From: Ypsolopha sequella
Taxonomy: Eukaryota > Arthropoda > Insecta > Lepidoptera > Ypsolophidae
Direction: 5' to 3'
Assembly: GCA_934047225.1 (NCBI GenBank)
Contig: OW203992.1
Span: 11,273,501-11,337,500 of the forward strand
DNA length: 64,000 bases
This document shows, one piece after another, positions 1 to 9,053 of this stretch. Positions within the stretch are counted from its first letter, which is position 1; each line of letters opens with the position of its first letter. Below the pieces are notes generated by a model, which was given only the letters and a program-made list of their open reading frames with translations, did not search any database and was not told where the DNA came from. A program made the position numbers and the translations under genes.

Positions 1-417
1 ACAAAATATAACAAACAACTACATCCGTATAGTTTATTTTTTGTTTTGCTTCCGGGAATACAGGATTATATTATGGTGGCCTAGGTAATCAACCATTTTA
101 TGCAATACATTCAGATTTATAAAATCATGTGGTTTAAATTTTTTCATATAGCAGCTTAATTTTTTGGAAACGAAAACTGGTAATTGTACTCGTTCGTACG
201 AAGTTTGTACTACAGACAACTTTTACTACGAAATCGAGAAAAAAATCTTCTGTTTCATAAAAGTTAAATATCTACTGTTTGCTTCTGTTACTGCTGTTTT
301 TTAACGATGTTAGGTTATTTACTCCTTGGTAAAAGTTTATAATTCATATAAATGTCTACTCACGATATTTATTTCACCCTACTAGTTCCACTGTAATCAT
401 ACAGTTTTTTCGGGGGC
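1..417. other. AT-rich DNA, nothing recognised
   Basis: No repeat family, motif or credible reading frame was recognised before the GC-rich foldback at 418. The short reading frames here have no family resemblance. Confidence 0.5.
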
Positions 418-808
418 AGACAGTATTACGCGACGGTTCCCCGTTTAACCGGTCGGCCATAGCTTTAGGCTTCGAGAGGCGCGCCAAGCGGTTCTTCCGG
501 CGCCGGCGGAGAGAACAAATGTATGAAGTTGTATAGGGCCGGCCATGAGTCGCCGCTCGCGCGCCTTGTCCGGCTTCGAGTGACTTGCGCTCTCTCGACG
601 GCGGTGTGTGGGGAGGCGGGGAGCCGCACCAGTGATCAAGGGCACCGGACGAACCTAGTGACGAGCGCTTTGAGCGAGCGAGCGCGCTATACATCCGATG
701 CGGTGGAAGGCGCCAATGGGTATCGTGGCAGGGCAAAGCCCGTCGCAGAAACCGCCTGGAAGCGCCGCCAGAAGCCTAAAGATCTATGGCCGAGGGGTAA
801 CACTGTCT
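418..808. repeat. GC-rich imperfect foldback
   Basis: This block is far richer in G+C and CpG than its surroundings. Its ends are inverted copies. The left arm runs AGACAGTATTAC, then CGGCCATAG, then CTTTAGGCTTC (418-475). The right arm read backwards from 808 runs AGACAGTGTTAC, CGGCCATAG, CTTTAGGCTTC. The left arm has about 20 extra bases after AGTATTAC, so pairing is interrupted. Reading frames through it (374-736 minus, 523-810 plus) look like by-products of high GC. It is probably a non-autonomous foldback element; a CpG-rich regulatory island is the alternative. No target duplication is visible. Confidence 0.55.
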
Positions 809-1365
809 AACCACGAATCTTCTAGCAATAAAATTTGTAAAAGTTGTTCGTATGGAGTACTATCACCGGTATTCGTGCCCAAAACAACTAAAATTTTCCG
901 GTGTATCGAAGATTCGAAGGTGTATTTTTTCAACTCACCCGTAGCTAGAGGTGGTACAGGAATGCACCGGGTGTGTTTATGGCGCCCGTGGGACCCCGCA
1001 ACAGCCTTATATCATCGCCTCTGGAGTATCGCTCCAACACACCTATGCGATGTGCATATTGCTCGCTATTGTTTACATGGGTTTATGAATTCATAGGTCG
1101 GAATTTTGTTAGCTACTTTCTGAGAAAATTGCGTTGAAAATTCAAATTACAATAGTTTATTTTGCAAAGTAAGTATATACAACGTGTAACAGAAAGATGT
1201 AACCATATTTGAAGAGCTTATTCAGTCAATGGTATAGAATAACTTTTACGATGGAACAAATACTGTATTACGAAAAAAAAAAATTACCAAATTTCATTTT
1301 AAATTCAAAATTCGCTTTTGGATCAACATTTTACACAAAATATAAAAATTTCAGGTTTCTATCTC
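809..1365. other. Unassigned DNA
   Basis: Mixed-composition sequence. The reading frame 698-1096 (+) runs through part of it without any recognisable domain. Nothing else could be assigned. Confidence 0.4.
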
Positions 1366-1458
1366 ATTATTCCGTCTAAGAGACATACGGACAAACAGAC
1401 AGACAGCAGAGTGACATTAATAGGGCTCCGATTTGCCTTTTGGGTACGAAACCCTAAA
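1366..1458 (-). repeat. GGGTTCCGTA-family dispersed repeat, 5' end
   Basis: Read on the minus strand it opens with AGGGTTTCGTACCC and continues into a CTGTCTGTCTGTTTGTCCGT run. This is the opening of a family with further copies at 13312-13545, 37228-37460 and 43997-44280. I know the pattern as very abundant in Lepidoptera. It abuts a LINE 3'-UTR remnant directly on its left end. Confidence 0.6.
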
Positions 1459-1520
1459 AAGAACTGATAGAAGGCAAGGGTGGACTTATTCTGATAAGAA
1501 ATTTCTTCCAGTAAACATTG
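1459..1520 (-). repeat. LINE 3'-UTR remnant
   Basis: The minus strand contains GTCCACCCTTGCCTTCTATC, closely matching GTCCGCCCTTGCCTTCTATC at 20350-20369. It also shares the TACTGGAAGAAATTTCTTATCAG-type stem-loop seen in the LINE 3' fragments at 33655-34138 and 53655-54240. It is a short remnant without coding sequence. Confidence 0.5.
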
Positions 1521-1816
1521 GGAAAATAGTACATAACATAAATGATATAAGTTATAATCTAAAATAGTACAACTGGGAAAATAGTACAAAACATAATTTA
1601 AATCAGTGTATAACATAAATAATAAAATGTTATTTTAAACCTATAATAATCTAAACATAATGGCTTTATCTGTTTCGGAAAAAAATGGCCTTCAGGATGG
1701 AGAGACGAGCCAAACCACAAATCTTCTTCTTTTTTCTTCAAATAAATACCTCAATACATTTTTTCAGCAAAGAAGTTAAACACACTGCTTGTTTCTATAA
1801 AATTTTTGCTCTCTAG

Positions 1817-1928
1817 AGCTTATTTTGGCCAACGTATCAGCGGCCATACAGCGAGGAATGCACCAAGCGTCTTGGGCACCCTGCCATGCGTCAGCGACAA
1901 CCTCGACAAGGTTTTTTATTTACTTTAA
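1817..1928 (+). pseudogene. LINE reverse-transcriptase C-terminus, frameshifted
   Basis: From about 1819 one frame reads LANVSAAIQRG. A one-base deletion near 1857 then shifts to a frame reading NAPSVLGTLPCVSDNLDKVF and ending at TAA (1926-1928). The combination AIQRGNA followed by VLGTLP and a hydrophobic end resembles the extreme C-terminus of insect non-LTR retrotransposon pol proteins as I remember them. Only about 36 codons survive. The downstream AT-rich sequence would be its 3' UTR. The family was recognised from memory, so confidence is limited. Confidence 0.4.
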
Positions 1929-2629
1929 CTTTGGAGAGGTTTCTTTTTAATTTTAAATTAGCCATAGTTTTGTAATATTTAAAGGTTTTCATGTTAATTT
2001 CGCTATTATACTTACTCGTTAATAGATATATCATGTACCAATAATCTAACTTTAAAAAAAAAATCAGATAATTTTAATCTGAATTGCTGTAATTTTGCTC
2101 TCATTCATATTTCAAACATAAAGCTAGGTGGCCACACAACATGCATTGACGCTCAATCGCGCGGCACGTCGTTGTTGGCCCGACACAAAATATTGTGCGC
2201 CCCGCTCTAACTTCCAATACAATATAAATTGCACTTTCAAAATGTTGTGTACATCAACTACCATCCGCAACCGATTTACAACCTTAATGCGTAACTACAC
2301 GGACCATTTTAGGGTGATGTAGGTGTATGAAATAGTGGCGTAATACCGGTAATGTTGTCGCCTTTCTGTGGCAAGATAAGGGTGCGCGACATTGACTATT
2401 CAAAGGGTCGTGGTTTTCAAAATTTGCGCTCAATAAATTCAAAATACCGAGCTCCACTTTAACGAGCTATTTCTACGTATCAACATTACGTTTTGGTTTT
2501 AACGCGTGTTTTGATAGTGGCTATCGTTAATTAAACTATTTTAATTAAAATGTGTTTTTACACAATAATTGTGGCGTAACATTTTAACACAATAAATACA
2601 TAGGTGAGAATATTGTGAAGCAAAAGTAA
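1929..2629. other. AT-rich DNA, nothing recognised
   Basis: The first part may be the 3' UTR of the LINE fragment ending at 1928. The reading frame at 2128-2322 has no recognisable domain. Confidence 0.4.
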
Positions 2630-3137
2630 GTTTAAAATAGGGATGTAACGATTCCGATTTCGATACTGATATATCGGCCGATATAATCGGCAGGCTGACA
2701 ACCGATGTCAAACAATTCGAAAAGTGCGCGAAAAGACAAAGCGCGTGCGTAGGCCTCAAAAAATTATTTACGTAAAGATTATTTGCAAATAATTTGAAAA
2801 AGCTCTGTTTTCTTAACAAAAATCTGCCAAAAGTAAACTTTAATTAATGACTTTATGTATCGGTTTATTACTTTGTATAATGATAATGACTTTCTTAATG
2901 AATTAAATTCATAATAAACAATATCTTTGAATTTTCATTAGATATTTTGATTCATTTATTTTTACAATTCTCAAGGTTGGCTCTCTTTTAAATATAGGTA
3001 AGTTTTATGCGTAATAAAGACATACAAATGCCCGAGGTACGTACATCATTATTTATTTGATTTATTATCTACTTTATTTGTGTCGGTATCGGTATCGTAT
3101 CGGCAAAATTGTGTATCGTTACATCCCTAGTTTAAAA
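2630..3137. mobile_element. Non-autonomous hAT element with 8-bp target duplication
   Basis: The element proper is 2638-3129 (492 bp). Its ends are a perfect 15-bp inverted repeat, TAGGGATGTAACGAT on the left and its complement on the right. It is flanked by identical 8-bp direct repeats GTTTAAAA at 2630-2637 and 3130-3137. An 8-bp target duplication with short inverted ends is the signature of the hAT superfamily. Subterminal sequence is full of CCGAT/ATCGG repeats, as expected for transposase-binding sites. There is no transposase reading frame, so movement would need an enzyme from elsewhere. The perfect target duplication suggests a fairly recent insertion. Confidence 0.85.
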
Positions 3138-4407
3138 CTACTAAGCCGAATGAGATGAGATTTTGTACATTAATAAATAAGATTCACCTTCAATGCTACG
3201 ATTATGTTAAATACAGGTGGCAAACTTGTAAAATTTGAAATGCAAGTAAACTCCAGGTGGTTTTGCACATGCCGATAATACAGTGTCTTCGATCATACTT
3301 GCTTTCTCGCACATTGACAAACGCGGTATGCACAAGTAGGATAGACATACACTATATCTGTGGCGCATGCTAGCTACACTGAAATAACTTAAATATAAAA
3401 CCTGCACATTACCATAAGTTCTTGTCTTTCTATCGAATTCGCAATTCGTAGGATATTTTACTTTCCCGTCTTAATGATGCAATAACAATAAATATTTCTG
3501 CCTCCCCTCTCTCCCCACCCCTGGGCATTACAGGAACCCTTCACAAACCACATTATACGTAACTAGAGATAGCCTCCCAGGAATTAATCTAAAGGATTTG
3601 TTATTCGGCTTTGTTACTAGTCTAAGGTTTTTATTATGCGACTTTCCACAGTCGGGTATAGAATTAGGTTTTTTCTTTTTAAAAACCGGACTGAACTAGT
3701 TTTTTTTTTATCACCTTGTTGTTTTTGTATGAGTTCGAGTCTTTATTTTATCATGTACCAATCGTGTTTTTTATCCCAACACCTTCTGCATTATTATGGT
3801 ATAATATATGTTAAGAATAAAATGTATATTTTTAGAACGCATCAGTCGAGTGTTCGGTCAACGATGTTGTTTTTTGTGTGTGGTAACACTTCTGCCTCTT
3901 GGAGCTGTCAAAAACCTGTGATAGGACGTGTTTTTTTTGGTAAAGGTCGCGGTCGACCACATTGTTGGGTTTTAAAAGGATTTAATATAAGGGAAATCGA
4001 TGTGGACATCGTACAAAACATTATTGGGTCAGGGTCTGACGATATTTTGGCGTGAAGGCCACTATCAGTGTATTTCCTGTGTGTGTGTGACATAACCTGA
4101 ACACGCGGTGTGCGACAAGTGGACTTGTCAATTACCATTTCTTCTGGGTTTGGATGCATCCAGGGTTAGGTGGGTCGTGTTTAGAGTCTTCGTGGAAGGT
4201 GAACCACGTGCCACAACATCGGAACGCCTTGGAGTCCACAGCGAAAGGACTTCGTGCGAGGACTAGCTGATGAGGTCATCATACACTTGTCTGGTAGGAC
4301 ATTTTGTATTATATTTTGTAGAATATAAGATATTTGTAGATTATAGATCTGGGACAGCTTATGGGCCCCTGTTCCAGCTGCTAATATCGCCCTTTAACAT
4401 AAAATTA
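3138..4407. other. Unassigned DNA with a 139-codon open frame
   Basis: A reading frame at 3636-4055 (+) is open but its product is low-complexity and aromatic-rich, with no domain I know. The part after 3840 is less AT-rich and leads into the repeat block at 4408. It could be an LTR-like leader, but no second copy lies in this window. Confidence 0.35.
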
Positions 4408-4480
4408 GTGGTGTCTGAGCGTGGTTATGGAACCCTCGCACCAGTGACGCCGATGCCCGTCACTAGTCAGAAACATTACC
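4408..4480 (+). repeat. Dispersed repeat, possible retroelement leader
   Basis: TCGCACCAGTGACGCCGATG (4437-4456) recurs with one change in inverted orientation at 29358-29400. Just upstream, TGGTGTCTGAGCGTGG (4410-4425) resembles tRNA-primer binding sites of insect gypsy-type elements, which begin with TGG. The two copies make it a repeat; the retroelement reading is inference. Confidence 0.4.
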
Positions 4481-4819
4481 ACTCCTTTATCAATCATTTT
4501 CTGCTGAACCAATATATGTATCTATAGGTCGACCAGGGGTTACGTAGTATTAGTTTTTAGTCCTTATTAGAAATTCAACATGTATGTGCATATTTGCTAA
4601 TGAAAGTATTAGGTGTATACTTTTCGGAAATTGTGAAAACGAAATTAATTAGATTGTTTTTTTTATTACAATTTTAGACAAAACTATAGACAGCCATAGT
4701 TTTGATATATCTAAAAAAGAAAACTAAAATAGGTACATTTCCTTTTTTAGGGTAACGTCTAAAACTGTTTTTAAGGAGTTTCAATATTATCTTCAAAGGT
4801 CAACTCCTAATCGTAACAG
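4481..4819. other. AT-rich DNA, nothing recognised
   Basis: Contains a small AT-rich imperfect palindrome around 4670-4740 (AAAACTATAG...CTATAGTTTT type) but no assignable element. Confidence 0.35.
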
Positions 4820-5200
4820 AATAGTAGTTTATGCTACAAGGGTTAAAAAGAATAAATTACGAGGACGATTTAAAACACGAGTGTAGCGAGTGTTTTAAAC
4901 GTAACCGAGTAATTTATTGCTTTTACGCCCTTGTATCATACTACGTTTTTCAATGCATAGTGTGAGGAAATAAAACAAATATAATCTTGTGAACTTTAAA
5001 TTATGATTGGCTCAAAAGGACTGTATCTAGAGCCGTTAAATAGTGGAAAAAAAGTATAACATTTATGATACACAGGAAAGGTGGCAGGTTAGCCAACTTC
5101 TCGTAAATAAATATAAAAAATAATAATAATGAAGCCTTAGGGCAAAATAATCGACTTTCTGTTAGGTTTTGGTGCATAAAACGTGGGCCTTTACGAGCAC
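4820..5200 (+). mobile_element. LINE 3'-UTR segment with internal hairpin
   Basis: This segment matches the minus strand of 50220-50601, where it lies just downstream of a decayed reverse-transcriptase C-terminus. It is therefore 3' UTR of that LINE family. It opens with a hairpin (4824-4944). The arms are GTAGTTTATGCTACAAGGG and CCCTTGTATCATACTAC, and the core is CACGAGTGTAGCGAGTG flanked by AATAAATTACG and its complement. No coding sequence is retained. The match stops near GGGCCTTTACGAGCAC (5185-5200), where an unrelated 3' end begins. Confidence 0.65.
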
Positions 5201-5208
5201 GTTTGGTT

Positions 5209-5477
5209 GGTGATCATTGAACCTTGTTCCTGGTCCCTGGCCGGGTCTCCGGTATGGGTTCGGGTGATTGATTGGATTTCACCTTGTATAATAATATTTT
5301 ACCTATAATTTTAATTGTATATATATTGCTACATAAATTAAATAAACATTTAATCTAAGTAGTTCATGTACATTTATTATTTTATTACATATATTTTTAT
5401 AAGATTAAAATTTGACTTGTGAAACGTGTATTATATATACCTACTTTGCAAAATAAACTTTTTGAATTTTGAATTTT
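5209..5477 (+). mobile_element. Retroelement 3' end with TTTTGAA-repeat tail
   Basis: It is nearly identical to 56841-57114. Both start near TTGAACCTTGTTCCTGGTCC, contain CTGGCCGGGTCTCCGGT, and end with AAAATAAACT followed by TTTGAA repeats. A polyadenylation-type AATAAA followed by a short tandem tail is how LINE or SINE 3' ends look. It follows the preceding 3'-UTR segment after only 8 bases, so either one element contains both or two elements are adjacent. The 56841 copy lacks the upstream part. Confidence 0.65.
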
Positions 5478-6840
5478 GCACTTGCATTGAAAATACTATA
5501 ATAGGCTGTTGATTTGATCTGCAACTTCAGTCAAAAAGCGTTAATATAAACAATGCGTATTGCGAAAAGAGAGCCAATTTTTTTTTTATTGAAGATATGC
5601 ATTTTAACTTTTTTTTTTTTCAAGTATGACCTCTGTTGCAGCGTATAACTATGTCGCACCGTGAATAAGTATAATTGTCAGTGCATTGTCCTTCCACCCG
5701 TTCTGCGACTCTGCATCCCCGTTGAAGTTCGACTGCGCTTTGACCGAAATCGAGTGACAATAACAAATTAAAAAAAGAAGCTGGATTTTTATTCGCAAAT
5801 TAAGATATCATTTTTATCATAATATTTATATCATATTTAAGAAATTAATATTAAATCTCTTGTGACAGGTGTTGCGGACACTTGCGGACCAAAACATTAT
5901 TCTGCATAAGTCCAAAATTTACAGGACAGGAGAGGAGATACTTTAGTGTTATTTTAAATAACCTAAAAACCTCATTCGTATGATCCGTAAGGCAAGTGTT
6001 TAGAATTTAGCACAATGTCACTGGTAGATATACGAGTATTCAACTTTTTACGTCTCTAAAAACCTTTGTGTATTTTGACGGTTCAAACCTAGGTACATGT
6101 ATGTAAACCTACCCTGGACTGTACCTGTGATAGTGAATGAAACCATGTAGAGTAGAACCAATATGCTCAGTTCAGGTGTTTCTGTAATCCCTGAGGCCCT
6201 GTAAAATGTCTAGTACTCTCCCTACGTTCTACCATTCGCCACAGCTGAAACCTCGCAAAGATCCGCATGACTTTCAACCTTACAGAGACGGTTATAAAGT
6301 TGAAGTTCACTGGGGGATTTTGAGTTTTTCTTGAGGTGTTTTATACTAACATTACCGAAACACATGAGTAACGAGTGTTAGCCACCATCCGAACACCTTT
6401 GTAGAGCTTTAAAGTTTATGGTTTAGAACTTAAGGGACGACTTTTACGAGTATCTTTCTTTAGAGCAATGCCATTTGTAAAATTGTTAGGTGTTGCTGGT
6501 CGTAATGTGTCTGTTTTTTTTTAGTAATAAAAGAACCCGTTCGTCTTTGTCGTGATTCTACAGAGGACCGAAATATAATTAAAATTATTTCATAGCCTTG
6601 AAAAGTTCATTAAATTCATGCATACGTAGATTATCCGCACCAGTAGTTTTTGAGTTTGGTTTTATACGAATTTTGAACAAGGAAATTTAAATTTTTAATC
6701 AGTTAATGTGATATGTGAATTTTTCAGCAGAAACACATGAAGTCCGAGCTTTAAAGTAGGTTTTTTTTTAATAGAAAAAATTTGGTATGTTTACATAAAA
6801 AATATAGCTAGCCAAATTTTCTTCAACCAAAATCTATATG
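5478..6840. other. Unique AT-rich DNA
   Basis: No reading frame of note and no repeat family recognised. A short GC-richer patch at 5690-5755 has no partner in the window. Confidence 0.4.
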
Positions 6841-6985
6841 TTGTTAAGACTCATCTGATATGTTTGGGTTCTGTACATGGTTCCTATAGATACGTCAAAC
6901 GAGGAGAAGGTGTCTTTGAAGAGCTCATTTTACTATTCGTAATTATTTCTATCGAGCGAAAGTTTTCAATCGCCTTTCTGTTGAA
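6841..6985 (+). repeat. TATTTCTATCGAG dispersed repeat, copy 1
   Basis: It shares an ordered set of blocks with 14596-14726: ATATGTTTGGGTTCTGTA, ATGGTTCCTAT, CGTCAAACGAGGAGAA, TTTGAAGA, and TATTTCTATCGAG. A more diverged relative forms the second half of the repeat at 22556-22856. The order is conserved in the same strand, so this is a dispersed family of unknown class. Confidence 0.55.
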
Positions 6986-7090
6986 AAAAGTTTTAAAAAT
7001 GTTATACTAACTTATTAATTTCATAGCTTCTACTTGAAAGTAGTAACAGGACTTCAAAAGTACCAAAATGTTTACCGAATAAAGGCAAAC

Positions 7091-7317
7091 TTAACATTAT
7101 ATCATTGCAGTATAGAAGCGCAGAAAGAAAAGTAAATCTGGGTGTGAGGAGCTCTGAACCGGGATTCGAACCCGGGACCTCTCGCTTACCGGGCGATTGC
7201 TCTAGAATGCAATCGCCCGGAGCGAGAGGTCCCGGGTTCGAATCCCGGTTCAGAGCTCTTCAATGTCCAGATTTACTTTTCTTTCTGCGTTTCTATACTG
7301 CAATGATATAATGTTAA
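7091..7317. repeat. 227-bp palindrome of two tRNA-like halves
   Basis: The outer arms TTAACATTATATCATTGCAG (7091-7110) and its complement (7298-7317) are perfect. Pairing continues almost without error to a centre at about 7203. Each arm holds the 3' part of a tRNA-like sequence: AGCAATCGCCCGG, then AGCGAGAGGTCCCGG, then the B-box GGGTTCGAATCCC. They are head to head, so both strands present an intact B box. The D arm and A box are missing in both halves. The right half lacks two bases after CGCCCGG relative to the left, and the outer ends differ in GTGAGG. A tRNA-derived SINE duplicated in inverted orientation is the simplest origin. Confidence 0.75.
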
Positions 7318-7332
7318 TTTATATCTCCTTGT

Positions 7333-7381
7333 GATGGATAAATCGCCAAGTGTTCAAACATAGAAATTTATTTCTGTCACA
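7333..7381 (+). repeat. Stray end of the 9054-10840 foldback family
   Basis: GGATAAATCGCCAAGTGTTC and ATAGAAATTTATTT repeat the terminal sequence of the large foldback (9058-9095 and, inverted, 10802-10836). The similarity fades after about 50 bp. It sits 16 bp from the tRNA-like palindrome. Confidence 0.5.
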
Positions 7382-9053
7382 GTAAAAGCAAACTTGTTCT
7401 GCTAAAAAACTGATCATAGAATATTCACCAAAAACACATTTCACCATTGTCTTGCGACAGTTTGTGTGTGTAACCGACGTGTTCTTTTTAGAACTACCGT
7501 TACAATGCAGGACGCAAATAAACAAAGAAATAGAGAAAGTATTTGAATATTCCATCATTCAGTGTACATGCTACGAGTGTACAAAAATAGACAACGAAAT
7601 ACAATTTGGTCACAAAATAACTTGACTTACCTACACTTTATATTTCCATTTCGGTACTGGGGTATTAAAAGATTTGAGAAATTTTTCATAACATACAATA
7701 GTTATATCTATGTTTCAAAAATAAAATATGTACGGTCGACAAAAGAGATAAGTAACCAGACCTATTGACGAGTGATTGATGAGATGATGAATACTTAATA
7801 AATAGTGCATGTGAGTATGTATTGACCAAGTATTTCACATCACTCACCTGTGGGTCTTAAGATCAAAGTGTTTGCGCTGGGCCTGGTAACATATCTCTTA
7901 TGTTGACTGTACATCCAATCCTAAACCACGAGTAGGCTCTACAATTTGCCCACAAAATGTTTATATTTACCATTAATCCACAGGTTTTCATTATTAATTC
8001 ATGACATGCCACGCATTCATATTAATGATTTCGAATAATGCACCAAAAAAGTTCATTAATTCATAATTAACGAAAACTTTATTTACGACGCGACGGTTCG
8101 TAGCTATTTAATTAATTGAGGTTTTTAAGCAATTTCCAACATCGAATTTTAAAATAAATGTCCTTGAAATATTGTGTAAATGGCTCCGCCATTATGCAAT
8201 GCATGCAGTCACATATTTTTACATTGAAACTGGAACATTTTCATTTAAGGGGAACGAAAATATAAACAGAAATAAAATGTCAGCTTTCGGATGATTTTGT
8301 TGCAATAATTAGGTTACGTATAGCCATAAAAAAAATACATGTTTTTGGTTGAACTTTAAGGTATTCATTTTCCACAAACCACGTTAATCGATACATATTT
8401 GTACTGTCAATGAATTTTTTTGTAACCCTCTATTGCACACTTCTTATCGATTTTGTTTCAGGTATCGCTTTCGCGATTTTGTTGTTTTTTTTTTAATAAA
8501 ATTAGTGTGAATGATATCTATTCATTTTCCAAATACCACGTTATTCGGGTCAAAAAAAGCACCCCCTTTTTCCAAAAATACGTAAATCCACTGATGCAGT
8601 CAGCGGCAGCAAGATATTGTCAGTCTACGCCTAGCGTTGGCGCCCGTAAGACGTGGAACCTGTGCCCTTTTTGCAAGCTATAAATATCTCCCAAAACTAC
8701 TTCAAAACACATTGAAATTAATTTTATAAAGTAATATTTCGAGGAGCATCATATTCCTGCCGTTAGAAACTCAACAAAATATGCGTATGAGTGATTTAGC
8801 TACATCGTGCCATAGTCATAACAACAAAACTGAATGAATTTGGAATGAATTCATACTTTTATGCGGGAAAATAATATATGTTACTCTAAAAGAATAATTT
8901 TGTGATCGTTATTGAAACCCAAATTAATTTACTTATACTTACTGAGATCTGTAACAAAGGTCAATGACATTTTCGTGAAATTACCCTCGAGTATTGGCTC
9001 ACCATTTCAGGTCCAATAAGTGAAGTTTTTTGCAAATTATATAGGTACACTTA
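7382..9053. other. Unique AT-rich DNA
   Basis: Several short open frames (7319-7558 minus, 7562-7768 plus, 8453-8683 plus) show no recognisable protein. No structured repeat was seen. Confidence 0.4.

Noticed and set aside
374..810. Overlapping frames in the GC-rich block as genes
   Set aside because: They lie in the arms and centre of an inverted repeat and are open on both strands because of high GC.
3636..4055. 139-codon plus-strand frame as a gene
   Set aside because: The product is low-complexity and rich in Phe, Ser and Cys, without a recognisable fold; it adjoins a probable retroelement leader.
7141..7260. Two functional tRNA genes
   Set aside because: Both halves lack the A box, D arm and 5' acceptor strand.
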